Assembly: GCF_900230215.1 (NCBI RefSeq)
Contig: NZ_LT907982.1
Location: 496,001-560,000, forward strand
Length of the DNA: 64,000 nt
Reading direction: 5' to 3'
Origin: Jatrophihabitans sp. GAS493
GTDB taxonomy: Bacteria; Actinomycetota; Actinomycetes; Mycobacteriales; Jatrophihabitantaceae
The notes below the pieces were generated by a model. It was not told the DNA's origin, did not search any database, and saw only the letters and a program-made list of their open reading frames with translations. The translations under genes were made by a program, and so were the position numbers. Position 1 is the first letter of the stretch, and each line of letters begins with the position of its first letter. Below are positions 45,013 to 53,699 of the stretch, in pieces.

Positions 45013-46566
45013 ATGACCCCCGGTAAGACAGCCAGCGTCGTCCTGACCCAGCAGGCCCTCACCCTCGACGAGGTGGTGGACGTGGCCCGGCACGGCGCGC
45101 CGGTGCAGATCGAGCACGGTGCCCGCGTCGGGATCCGGGCCGCCCGGCACGCGGTCGAGACTCTCGGCGCCGGTGACACGCCGATCTACGGTGTCTCCAC
45201 CGGTTTCGGGGCGCTCGCCTCGACCCGGATCTCAGCTGATCAGCGGGAGGACCTGCAGAAAGCGCTCGTCCGCTCGCATGCCGCCGGCTCTGGCCCCGAG
45301 GTCGAGCGGGAGGTCGTTCGCGCCCTCATGCTGCTGCGGCTGCACACCTTCGTCACCGGCCACACCGGCGTGACCGAGACCACCGTCGACGCCTACGCCG
45401 CCCTCCTCAACGCCGGAATCACTCCGGTGGTGCGCGAGTACGGCTCGCTGGGCTGCTCCGGTGACCTCGCCCCGCTGGCCACCTGCGCGCTGGCCGCCAC
45501 CGGCGAGGGCGAGGTGCGCGACGCGACGGGCGCGCTGATGCCGGCCGCCCAGGCGCTGGCCGCCGCCGGGATCACCCCGGTGACGCTGGTGGCCAAGGAG
45601 GGTCTGGCCCTGATCAACGGTACCGACGGGATGCTCGGCATGCTCTGCCTGGCCCTTATCGACCTGGCCCGGCTGGCCAAGATCGCCGACATCTCGGCCG
45701 CCATGAGTGTCGAGGCGCTGCTCGGCACGGATCGGGTCTTCGCGGCCGACATCCAAGCGCTGCGACCACACCCCGGGCAGGCCGATTCGGCGGCCAACCT
45801 CCGCGCCCTGCTCGCGGGTTCGCAGATCATGCAGAGCCACCGCGGCGAGGACTGCAGCGTGGTGCAGGATGCCTACTCGCTGCGCTGCGCCCCCCAGGTG
45901 GCCGGCGCCTTCCGCGACACCGCGAGCTACGCCCGGCAGGTGGCCGAGCGGGAACTGGCCAGCGCGATCGACAACCCGGCGGTCCTCTCCGATCAGCGCA
46001 TCGAGAGCAACGGCAACTTCCACGGCGCGCCGGTCGGATACGTCCTCGACTTCCTGGCCATCGCGGTGGCCGACCTCGCCTCCATCTCCGAACGACGCAC
46101 CGACCGGATGCTCGACCCGGCGCGCTCCCACGGCCTCCCCGCGTTCCTGGCCGGCAACCCCGGCGTCGACTCCGGGCTGATGATCGCGCAGTACACCCAG
46201 GCTGCCCTGGTCAGCGAGCTAAAGCGTTTAGCTGCTCCGGCGAGCGTCGACTCGATCCCCTCCTCGGCGATGCAGGAGGACCACGTCTCGATGGGCTGGT
46301 CGGCCGCCCGCAAACTGCGCAAGGGCATCGACGCGCTGCAGCGCGTGCTGGCCATCGAGGTCCTCACCTCGACCCGGGCCCTGGAACTGCGGCAGCCGCT
46401 GCTGCCCTCACCCGCTTCGACCGCGGTGCTGAGCGCGCTGCGCGAGACCGTCGCCGGCATCGGCCCGGACCGCTGGCTCACCCCCGAGATCGAGGCCGCG
46501 GTGGCCGCCGTGGAGTCCGGCCAGATCCTCGACGCCGCACAGGGAGCCGTCGGGCCACTGCACTAG
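45013..46566 (+). CDS. hutH: Histidine ammonia-lyase
   Basis: 517 residues. Deaminates L-histidine to urocanate, the first step. The MIO-forming tripeptide lies in REYGSLGCSGDLAPLATCAL: here it is Cys-Ser-Gly instead of Ala-Ser-Gly, a variant known from several actinobacterial HutH proteins (from memory). Other motifs: YGVSTGFGALA, EGLALINGTDGMLG, VQDAYSLRCAPQV and QEDHVSMGW. Unusually it closes the operon where hutI is expected. A short dyad CTAGCT-AAGCC-AGCTAG overlaps the stop codon. Confidence 0.96.
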   Translation: MTPGKTASVVLTQQALTLDEVVDVARHGAPVQIEHGARVGIRAARHAVETLGAGDTPIYGVSTGFGALASTRISADQREDLQKALVRSHAAGSGPEVEREVVRALMLLRLHTFVTGHTGVTETTVDAYAALLNAGITPVVREYGSLGCSGDLAPLATCALAATGEGEVRDATGALMPAAQALAAAGITPVTLVAKEGLALINGTDGMLGMLCLALIDLARLAKIADISAAMSVEALLGTDRVFAADIQALRPHPGQADSAANLRALLAGSQIMQSHRGEDCSVVQDAYSLRCAPQVAGAFRDTASYARQVAERELASAIDNPAVLSDQRIESNGNFHGAPVGYVLDFLAIAVADLASISERRTDRMLDPARSHGLPAFLAGNPGVDSGLMIAQYTQAALVSELKRLAAPASVDSIPSSAMQEDHVSMGWSAARKLRKGIDALQRVLAIEVLTSTRALELRQPLLPSPASTAVLSALRETVAGIGPDRWLTPEIEAAVAAVESGQILDAAQGAVGPLH

Positions 46567-46597
46567 CTAAGCCAGCTAGCCATCGCGAATGCGCCGC

Positions 46598-47275
46598 CTA
46601 GCCGAGCGAGAAGGAGCGTGGCAGTACCCGCTCGGTCCCACCCGCTCCGGCGATGGCCGCCGAGGCCCAATACCCCTCCGGAACTTCGACGTTGACGAAG
46701 CTCCACCCCGACGGGAGGGCCTCCTCCGGCGCCCCGGCCATCCCGGTGTAGTGACTGGCCAGCCCACCGGCCATCCCGATTCCGGTGGCCTTCAGGTAGG
46801 CCTCCTTGCGAGTCCAGCAGTCCAGGAACAGCTCCTCGGTCGGGGCGGAGCGGAGCATCTCACGCTCCATCGGATGCAACCGGCTGATGACTCCGCTGCG
46901 ATCGCGCCCCGGCCGGGCGCGTTCCACGTCGACCCCGACCGGCCGGTCGGCCACGGCGATCAGCACCGCGTCGCCGGAGTGGGTGAGCGAGAACTGCGGC
47001 CCGGCGCCAGCCAGGATGGGCCGGCCGTGGTCACCCCCACACCCCGGGCACTTGTCCCGCGCGAAGACCAGCCGCTGCGGCTCGACGCCCACGTATCCGG
47101 CCAGCACCGAGCGCAGGGCCACGTGGGCGGTGAGATAGCGGTCAGCCATCTCAGCCGTCGAAATCGCAGCGAGGCGGCGCTGCTCAGCCTCGTCGAGTAC
47201 GCCGGCCAGCGTGGTTGCGGCCTCGGTCGAGGTGGCTACATCGAGAAGCCAGAGATGAAGTGGGGCGTGACTCAT
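46598..47275 (-). CDS. 4'-phosphopantetheinyl transferase (Sfp type)
   Basis: 225 residues. Activates carrier proteins by moving phosphopantetheine from CoA to a serine. Magnesium-site motifs: VGVDVERARPGRD and FLDCWTRKEAYLKATGIG; QFSLTHSGDAVLIAV precedes them. Sfp-type enzymes usually act on polyketide or nonribosomal peptide carriers. No such synthase is in the window, so it probably works on clusters elsewhere. Convergent with hutH, 31 nt between stops. Confidence 0.93.
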   Translation of the reverse strand: MSHAPLHLWLLDVATSTEAATTLAGVLDEAEQRRLAAISTAEMADRYLTAHVALRSVLAGYVGVEPQRLVFARDKCPGCGGDHGRPILAGAGPQFSLTHSGDAVLIAVADRPVGVDVERARPGRDRSGVISRLHPMEREMLRSAPTEELFLDCWTRKEAYLKATGIGMAGGLASHYTGMAGAPEEALPSGWSFVNVEVPEGYWASAAIAGAGGTERVLPRSFSLG

Positions 47276-47404
47276 CGCGCCTGCTCACCGGCGACGAACT
47301 CGCGATGTGCGCAGAACGTAGCCTGCTCGTCACTGCGGCTCTTCGAAATCGAAACATGCCGTTCGTAACGTCCGCCGTCTACATCAACTGAAGGGGCTTG
47401 GACG

Positions 47405-47815
47405 TTGAGCGGGAATTTGAGCGGGCACGTGAGCATCTACGACTCCATCGGTGGCGCCCCCGCGGTGCAGGCCACGGTCGACGAGTTCTACCGGCGGGTG
47501 CTGGCAGATCCTACGCTCGCCCCGATCTTCGCGGACTCGGATATACAGCGTTTGAAGGCTCATCAACGCTCCTTCATCGCCGCCGCGGTGGGCGGTCCGG
47601 AGATCTTCGCCGGCCGCGACCTCGGCGCCGCCCACGCCGGGCTGGAGATCTCCGACGCCGACTTCGACGCGGTGGTGGCTCATCTGGTCGATACGCTCAC
47701 CAGCCTCGGCGTCTCGGACTCCGCCATCGGCGAGATCGGCGCCAAGCTACTCCCGCTGCGTTCGACGATCGTCAACGCGCCGACGGTCACTCACCTGCGG
47801 CACGTCCGGACCTGA
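47405..47815 (+). CDS. glbN: Group 1 truncated hemoglobin
   Basis: TTG 47405 (AAGGGG ten bases upstream) gives 136 residues. A GTG at 47429 gives VSIYDSIGGAPAV, closer to the usual GlbN start, and is an equal alternative. IYDSIGG, VDEFYRRVLADPTLAPIFA and LKAHQRSFIAAAVGGPEIFAG show the 2-on-2 globin fold: Tyr in helix B and the proximal His in DLGAAHAGLEISDADFDAV. It binds O2 and NO, often giving NO dioxygenase activity. Confidence 0.88.
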   Translation: MSGNLSGHVSIYDSIGGAPAVQATVDEFYRRVLADPTLAPIFADSDIQRLKAHQRSFIAAAVGGPEIFAGRDLGAAHAGLEISDADFDAVVAHLVDTLTSLGVSDSAIGEIGAKLLPLRSTIVNAPTVTHLRHVRT

Positions 47816-47887
47816 GCCGGGTCGCTCCGCCGGCCGGCGCCAAGCTCCGCCGCCTGCCACGATTCCGCGGCCTGCCACGATGGAGGG

Positions 47888-49864
47888 ATGACGACGACAT
47901 CCCCCTATGGCAGCTGGCACTCTCCGATCTCCGCCGCCGACCTGGCCGCCGGTGAACATCCGGTCGACGGCAGCGCCTTCGCGGGCGGGGCGGGCGGCGC
48001 CGACGTCTGGTGGTCCGAACTGCGCAGCGACGAGGGCGGTCGCTACGCGGTGCGCCGCAGCGGCCCCGACGGCCAGCCGATCGACGTCCTGCCGCCACCC
48101 TGGAACGCCCGCACCCGGGTTCACGAATACGGCGGCGCAGCCTGGGCCGTTACGGCCGACGGCGTGCTCGTCTTCGCCGAGTTCAGCGATCAGCGCCTCT
48201 ACCGCCTCGATCCGGGCAGCAACCAACCGCGTCCGCTGACCCCGTCCTCGGAGCAGGCGGCACTGCGCTACGCCGAAGTGCAGTTCGACCCGGCCGGTCG
48301 GGAGGTGCGCTGCATTCGCGAGACCCACCGCGATGGACAGGTGCGCCGCGACCTCGTCGCCGTGCCCCTCGACGGCAGCGCCGCCACCGATCCGGACCAG
48401 ATCCGCTCCATCGTCGCCGGCTCGCATTTTCTGGCCGCCGCCCGCTTCTCACCAGATGACAGCCAGCTGGCCTGGCTGGCCTGGGACCACCCGCAGATGC
48501 CGTGGGACGGCTGCGAACTCCGCGTCGGGCGAATCGACGGCGACGGCCGCTGCACCGAGTGGACGACGATGCTGGGGTCGCGCACTGAGGCGGTGCTGCA
48601 GCCGGAGTGGATCGACGAGCAGCGCCTCTACGTGATCAGCGATCAGACCGGTTGGTGGAATCTCTACCGCCTCACCCAGCCGGCGGCCGGCGCCGGGGAG
48701 GCCCCGCGACTCGAGGCGCTCTGCGAGATGGCGGCCGACTTCGGCGCCCCACTCTGGCAGTTCGGTGCCCGCTGGTACCAGGCGCTGCCGGACGGCCGTC
48801 TCCTCACCGTCCGCACCTTCGGCCTGGACACACTGGGCATTCTGGACCCGCAGACGGGCGAGCTGACCGATCTCGACACCGGCGATCTCACCACCCTGCG
48901 GTTCGGACAGTTGAAGGGTGACGAGGTGCTGCTGCGCGGCGGTGGAGCCCGCACTCCGCACGGCCTGCGTCGGTACAACCTCAGCACCCGGCAGTTGACG
49001 GATGTGCGGCTCAGCGTTGACGGGCTGCCGCCCGCCGAATACCTTCCGCCCTCCTCTGCGATGACCTTTCACGCAGCCGACGGCCGTGAGGTGCACGCCT
49101 TCGTCTACCCACCGAGCAACCCTGACTTCGCCGCGCCCGAGGGTGAGCTGCCGCCCTTCGTCGCACTCGTGCACGGTGGTCCGACGGCTCATGTGGCCGG
49201 CATGTTGAATCTGGGCGCCGCCTACTTCACCAGTCGCGGAATCGGCGTCGTCGACGTCAACTACGGCGGCTCCAGTGGCTACGGGCGGGCCTACCGCGAG
49301 CGCCTGCGCGGTCAGTGGGGCATCGTCGACGTCCAGGACGTGGTTGCCGCCGCGCAGGGGCTGGCCGACGCGGGTCTGGCCGATGGCCGTCGGCTGGCCA
49401 TTCAGGGCGGCTCGGCCGGCGGGTGGACGGTGCTCTCAGCCCTCACCCAGACCGACGCCTTCGCCTGTGGGGCCTCCTACTTCGGCGTCGCCGAGCTACT
49501 GCAGTTCGCCGAGGAGACCCATGATTTCGAGTCCCGTTACCTGGACGGGCTCATCGGCCCGCTGCCCGAGGCTCGGGCGCTCTATGAGAGCCGGGCGCCG
49601 CTGAACAACGTGGACGGCCTCTCCTGCCCGGTGCTGCTCCTGCAGGGATTGGACGATCCGGTCGTGCCGCCCTCGCAGGCCGAGCGGTTCCGCGATGCGT
49701 TGGTGGCCAAGGGCCTGCCGCACGCGTACCTGGCCTACGAGGGCGAGTCGCACGGGTTCCGGAAGAAGGAGACGATCGTTCACTCCCACGAGGCGGAGCT
49801 CTCCTTCTACGGGCAGGTGATGGGCTTCGTCCCGGCGGATGTGCCGGTGCTACCCCTCAGCTGA
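47888..49864 (+). CDS. S9 family peptidase (dipeptidyl aminopeptidase/acylaminoacyl-peptidase)
   Basis: 658 residues, a second prolyl-oligopeptidase-like enzyme unrelated in context to the one at 32046. Propeller with FAEFSDQRLYRLDPGS and RFSPDDSQLAWLAWDHPQMPWD. Catalytic domain: ALVHGGPTAHVAGML, VDVNYGGSSGYGRAYRERL, nucleophile in AIQGGSAGGWTVLSAL, Asp in LQGLDDPVVP and His in EGESHGFRKKE. No signal peptide. Starts 72 nt after glbN. A strong hairpin follows its stop. Confidence 0.93.
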   Translation: MTTTSPYGSWHSPISAADLAAGEHPVDGSAFAGGAGGADVWWSELRSDEGGRYAVRRSGPDGQPIDVLPPPWNARTRVHEYGGAAWAVTADGVLVFAEFSDQRLYRLDPGSNQPRPLTPSSEQAALRYAEVQFDPAGREVRCIRETHRDGQVRRDLVAVPLDGSAATDPDQIRSIVAGSHFLAAARFSPDDSQLAWLAWDHPQMPWDGCELRVGRIDGDGRCTEWTTMLGSRTEAVLQPEWIDEQRLYVISDQTGWWNLYRLTQPAAGAGEAPRLEALCEMAADFGAPLWQFGARWYQALPDGRLLTVRTFGLDTLGILDPQTGELTDLDTGDLTTLRFGQLKGDEVLLRGGGARTPHGLRRYNLSTRQLTDVRLSVDGLPPAEYLPPSSAMTFHAADGREVHAFVYPPSNPDFAAPEGELPPFVALVHGGPTAHVAGMLNLGAAYFTSRGIGVVDVNYGGSSGYGRAYRERLRGQWGIVDVQDVVAAAQGLADAGLADGRRLAIQGGSAGGWTVLSALTQTDAFACGASYFGVAELLQFAEETHDFESRYLDGLIGPLPEARALYESRAPLNNVDGLSCPVLLLQGLDDPVVPPSQAERFRDALVAKGLPHAYLAYEGESHGFRKKETIVHSHEAELSFYGQVMGFVPADVPVLPLS

Positions 49865-49871
49865 CCGAGAC

Positions 49872-49919
49872 TGTCCGGCCGATTCTGACCCCACGAGGTG
49901 ACCAGAACCGGCCGGGACA
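49872..49919. terminator. Bidirectional terminator hairpin
   Basis: TGTCCGGCCGATTCTG (49872-49887) pairs with CAGAACCGGCCGGGACA (49903-49919) with one bulge and one mismatch, between the convergent S9 peptidase and lipase genes. Stable stem, no clear U-tract. Confidence 0.65.
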
Positions 49920-49934
49920 ATCAGGTGGTGCCGT

Positions 49935-51216
49935 TTAGCAGCCGCTGCTGCTGGCGGACACGCCGTTGAAGCGATCAGTGAGGAACTTGACCACGTCGCC
50001 AATGGCGCCGTTGTCGGTGGTGAGGTGCTCACTGAAATAGTTGTTCCGGTACTGCGTGGTGATACCCGAGGCACAGTAGGCCTTGGCCGTGGCGTCCTCG
50101 GTCTGGGTGTTGATGACCTCTTCGAGCGCACCGCGGTACTGGTACACCGGGAAGCTGACCGTGTACTTGGCGCCCGATCCCGGCTTGCCGATGCTGACGC
50201 CCAGCTTCGATGAGTCCAGGAACTGGCCGACGGTGTAGCCCGACGGGTCGGCGACCGCGTTAGAGCTGGGTCAGGCTGAGCCCGGCCGTGGTGTAGCTCT
50301 CGATCTTCTGGCCGGCGACGGCGGCGAGCGTACCGAGCAGGCAGGTGGTCTTCAGCTGCGCGATGGCACTTGCCCCGGTCGCGTTGATGAGACTGTTCAC
50401 CGGGAAGCTCGGGTGCGCGGTGATGGTGCCGATGACGGCGTCACCCAGGAACCCGAAGAACGCACCGCCGTTGAGCTGCGAGGCGGTGAGCTTGAGATCT
50501 CCCGGCACGCCACCGGCGGCGTCGCCGGCGACCTGCAGCTCAGGTGCGTAGCTCGCGGCCAGCTGTGCGGCCCAGAGGGAGGCCTGGCCGCCCTCGGAGT
50601 AACCCCAGATGCCGACCTTGGTGCTCGAGACGAGACCGGCCGAGGGAACCTGGAACGCGGTGCGGGCGACGTCGAGAAGCGCGTGTCCGGCGTCGGTTCC
50701 GTTGACGTAGGGGTGCACCTGGCCATTGAGGTAGCCGATGCCGTCGGTGGCGGCGACCGCGATGCCGGCCTTGAGCAGGGCGCTGATGTTGTCACCCTCG
50801 TACTCGTCCTGGAAGGCGCCGGCGAGCTGCTTGGAGAAGGCGCACTGTGGGCCGATGCCGAGCGTGCCCGGGTTGAAGGCGACGACCGGGCGGGTGCCCT
50901 TTCCGGTCCAGGCTGCCGTCGGAACGGCGATGGTGCCGGAGACCGCGACCCGGGCTCCGTTGACGTCGGTGGAGGCGTACTGAACCTGCCAGGCCTTCAT
51001 CGGGACGCTGTTCGGAACCTGGCTCAGGGTGACTGAGCGGCAGGCCAACAGCGTTCCGTTGGCCGCGGTGATGCTCGACGGCGCTGTGTAGATGTCGTTC
51101 GCGGACGCCGAGCATCCGGTCAGCGCCGAAGCGGCCGAACCGGTGGTAGCGATCGCGGTGGTGACGCCGATACCACAGGCGATCACCGCAATCGACGCAA
51201 CTAACTTCTTTCTCAT
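49935..51216 (-). pseudogene. Secreted lipase (LIP family) with a frameshift
   Basis: Read in one piece this is a secretory lipase: signal peptide from MRKKLVASIAVIACGIGV, AFNPGTLGIGPQCAFSK, the nucleophile elbow IWGYSEGGQASLWAAQLA. The frame stops at TAA 50260-50262 after LSLTQL. Deleting one T there (CTC-T-AAC) continues as NAVADPSGYTVGQFLDSSKL and later FPVYQYRGALEE, NYFSEHLTTDNGAIGDVV, ending at 49935. The second part holds the expected catalytic His. So the gene is split by a +1 change close to position 50262, either a true mutation, a sequence error, or, less likely, a recoding site. Confidence 0.8.
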
Positions 51217-51245
51217 AGACCATCCCAGTTGGTTTAGAGAGTGGG

Positions 51246-51268
51246 CCGCGAACACATTTTGTTCGCGG
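51246..51268. promoter_or_regulatory. Perfect 9-bp dyad in the lipase leader
   Basis: CCGCGAACA-CATTT-TGTTCGCGG, thirty bases upstream of the lipase start. It could fold in the mRNA leader or serve as a repressor site. Confidence 0.5.
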
Positions 51269-51615
51269 ATGGAATTGCGACAGCAGACGAATACATGCCG
51301 TACTGCATGCCACGCTGGGGAGTATTTACGCAAAGTTACCGGCGAGTCAACAAGTTCCACAAAATCCGCGCACTTTGGGGTGATTTCCACGGTTAGCGGC
51401 TTATTGTGTCCGTATTTTGGGGGCCTTGCAGGGGCTCACGACGCCCCTCGGAAGCACCCCGGCCAGTCGCGAACCCAGAATTCGACGCTATTAACACTTC
51501 GTCTGATAAGCCGCCGTTTCAGACTGTTGACAGTCTGTCTCATAAATTTTCGGCAGCCACTACCCGCGACGATTCCTCCTGGACAAGCGGGATGATTTTG
51601 ACCGGTCGGAGTTGG
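51269..51615. other. Intergenic region with no gene found
   Basis: About 350 bp between the lipase leader and the HxlR gene. It is less GC-rich than its surroundings in parts (TTTTGGGG, AACACTTCGTCTGATAAG, GTTGACAGTCTGTCTCATAAATTTTCGG). No plausible coding frame with a ribosome site, no tRNA and no riboswitch that I can recognise. GTTGACAG near 51529 could be a -35 element. Confidence 0.5.
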
Positions 51616-52137
51616 CTAATCGCTTGAGCCGACGCCCGGCCGACGGGCGGCGGCGGAGACCTCGCTGATCCCCACCTGATGTCCGGCGGCGCAGCGGACC
51701 TCGACGGCGATCGGTTGGCCGCACCCGGCGTGGGTGAGCTCAATCGGACCGCCATCCTCGGCGACGTACTTGTCCCCCCACTGCATCATCGCGAGAGCGA
51801 CCGGGAAGAGGTCGCGCCCGGCGTCAGTGAGGACGTACTCGAACCGGGTCCGCTGGCCGGGCTCGCGGTACGGGACGCGCGTCAGCAGGCCGGCCGCGAC
51901 CAACTCCTTGAGGCGGGCGGAGGCGACCGCTTCGGTGATCCCGACGCGGCGGGCGAAGTCGTCGAAGCGGGTAGTGCCGTAGAACGCCTCGCGCATCAGC
52001 AGCAGCGCCGAGCGGGTGCCGACGACACCGATGGCCCGATCCAGCGAGCAGCGACCGGGAGCCGGCCAGCGATCCCGACGGGCCAGCCCACCCTGCAACT
52101 GCACGACCGGATTCGATTGGTCGGCGGTCCTCTCCAT
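51616..52137 (-). CDS. HxlR-family transcriptional regulator
   Basis: 173 residues. CSLDRAIGVVGTRSALLLMREAFYG and TRFDDFARRVGITEAVASAR followed by LKELVAAGLLTRVPYREPGQRTRFEYVLT are the HxlR winged helix with its initial Cys. The C-terminal tail has two further cysteines (HAGCGQP, VRCAAGHQ), unusual for the basic fold and possibly redox- or metal-sensing. Divergent from a DHA2 exporter with a perfect dyad between them, so it probably represses that exporter. Confidence 0.9.
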   Translation of the reverse strand: MERTADQSNPVVQLQGGLARRDRWPAPGRCSLDRAIGVVGTRSALLLMREAFYGTTRFDDFARRVGITEAVASARLKELVAAGLLTRVPYREPGQRTRFEYVLTDAGRDLFPVALAMMQWGDKYVAEDGGPIELTHAGCGQPIAVEVRCAAGHQVGISEVSAAARRPGVGSSD

Positions 52138-52154
52138 GCGGTCACTTTACCTCG

Positions 52155-52178
52155 CTGACTTGCATCTACCCAAGTCAG
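52155..52178. promoter_or_regulatory. 8-bp dyad between hxlR and exporter, likely operator
   Basis: CTGACTTG-CATCTACC-CAAGTCAG: perfect 8-bp arms, 8-nt spacer, in the 59-bp spacer of the divergent pair. Fits binding of a dimeric HxlR/MarR-like repressor. Confidence 0.6.
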
Positions 52179-52196
52179 CCTCTTAGAGTGCTGACT

Positions 52197-53699
52197 ATGG
52201 TCAATTCCAGTCAGCCTCAGCCGTCGGGCACCGCGCCCGGCTCCACGCCAGCCACCAGCCGCCCCGGTCTGGTGCTGGCCATCCTGTCGGTGGCCGCGTT
52301 CATGGCCAGTCTCGACCTCTTCATCGTCAACGTGGCCTTCGACGACATAGGCCACGACTTCAGCAGCGCCTCGCTCTCGGATCTCAGCTGGATCCTCAAC
52401 GGCTACGCGATCACCTACGCGGCACTGCTGGTCCCGCTCGGACGGCTGGCCGACCGCTACGGGCGCAAGGCTGGATTCCTGCTCGGCGTCGGGCTCTTCA
52501 CGGTAGCCAGCGCAGCCTGTGCGGCCAGCACCGGCCTCTGGCTCCTCGTCTTCTTCCGAGTTCTGCAGGCGGTCGGCGCGGCGCTGCTGACACCGACGAG
52601 CCTCGGACTGCTACTGAGCGCCACCCCGGCGCAGCGCCGGGCCCGGGCCGTTCGGATCTGGGCCGCGTCCGGCGCGTTGGCCGCCGCCGCCGGCCCGGTC
52701 GTCGGCGGGCTGCTGGTCAGCGCATCCTGGCGCTGGGTCTTCCTGGTGAACATCCCGATCGGCATCGTCGCGCTGATCGCCACCGTCCGCTACGTACCCG
52801 ATTCCCGTGACGCCAATCGCGGCCCGATCCCCGATCTGGCCGGCGCGTTGTTGCTGGTCATCGCCATCGGGTCACTCGCCCTCGGGCTGGTGAAGGCACC
52901 GAGTTGGGGTTGGCTCAGCGCCGACTTCATCACCACGATGGTCGTCGCCGCACTCGGCCTCGCCTTGTTCTGGTACCGCTCGCTGCACCACCGCGCTCCG
53001 GTGGTCGAGCCCGCCCTCCTGAAGGTCCGCGCCTTCGCCTGGTCGAACGTGACGGCACTGCTGTTCAGCATCGGGTTCGCGGCCAGCCTGCTCAGCAACA
53101 TCCTGTGGATGCAGCAGATCTGGCACTACTCAGCGCTGCGCACCGGTCTGGCGGTCGCCCCCGGGCCACTGATGGTGCCGATCTTCGCCGCCGTCGGGCA
53201 GCGACTGGCCTCCCGGGTCTCGGTTGGCCGGCTGGCCGCCGCCGGCTGCCTGCTCTTCGGCGTGGGCGCGGTGCTGGTGTTGACCCGCGTCGGCCCAACC
53301 CCGAACTACGCGGAGGAGATCCTCCCCGGTTGGCTCGTCGGCGGTATCGGGGTCGGGCTGGCCCTTCCCACGATCCTCTCGGCCGCCACCATCGACCTGC
53401 CCGCGGCGCGCGCCGCGACCGGCAGCGCGGTCGTCAACATGAGCCGCCAGGTCGGCACTGTGCTCGGCGTGAGCATCCTGGTCGCATTGCTGGGGGTACC
53501 GCACGGCTACCTCGAGGCGCACACGGCCTTCCAGCGGGTCTGGTGGGCGATCGCCATCTCGGCCTGGGTCGCCGCCGTCACCGCCTTCGGCATGACGCCG
53601 CGCGGGCAGCGGGTCGACGTCGAGACATCAGCGCCGCTGGAGTCCGAGCCTCAGCACGGGACGAGCGCTTCGGGCGTCAGGTCGGCGATGCTGCGGTAA
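52197..53699 (+). CDS. MFS exporter, DHA2 family
   Basis: ATG 52197 gives 500 residues; GTG 52188 adds three. TM1 has AAFMASLDLFIVNVAFDDIG, then PLGRLADRYGRKAGFLLG and LAAAAGPVVGGLLV. Predicted 14 helices. No ribosome site, so the transcript may be leaderless. It is probably a drug or metabolite exporter under the divergent HxlR regulator. The 3' end overlaps the convergent lactate-monooxygenase-like gene by 49 bp. Confidence 0.88.
   Translation: MVNSSQPQPSGTAPGSTPATSRPGLVLAILSVAAFMASLDLFIVNVAFDDIGHDFSSASLSDLSWILNGYAITYAALLVPLGRLADRYGRKAGFLLGVGLFTVASAACAASTGLWLLVFFRVLQAVGAALLTPTSLGLLLSATPAQRRARAVRIWAASGALAAAAGPVVGGLLVSASWRWVFLVNIPIGIVALIATVRYVPDSRDANRGPIPDLAGALLLVIAIGSLALGLVKAPSWGWLSADFITTMVVAALGLALFWYRSLHHRAPVVEPALLKVRAFAWSNVTALLFSIGFAASLLSNILWMQQIWHYSALRTGLAVAPGPLMVPIFAAVGQRLASRVSVGRLAAAGCLLFGVGAVLVLTRVGPTPNYAEEILPGWLVGGIGVGLALPTILSAATIDLPAARAATGSAVVNMSRQVGTVLGVSILVALLGVPHGYLEAHTAFQRVWWAIAISAWVAAVTAFGMTPRGQRVDVETSAPLESEPQHGTSASGVRSAMLR

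Noticed and set aside
46563-46579. Terminator after hutH (CTAGCT-AAGCC-AGCTAG)
   Set aside because: The stem is only 6 bp, AT-containing and overlaps the stop codon; too weak to call.
49935-50270. Programmed frameshift in the lipase as the main explanation
   Set aside because: The leucine tRNA would pair poorly after slipping, no upstream stimulatory ribosome site is evident at the proper distance, and simple mutation or error explains it.
51269-51615. Riboswitch or small RNA upstream of the lipase
   Set aside because: No conserved riboswitch core could be recognised; only one short hairpin near the start.
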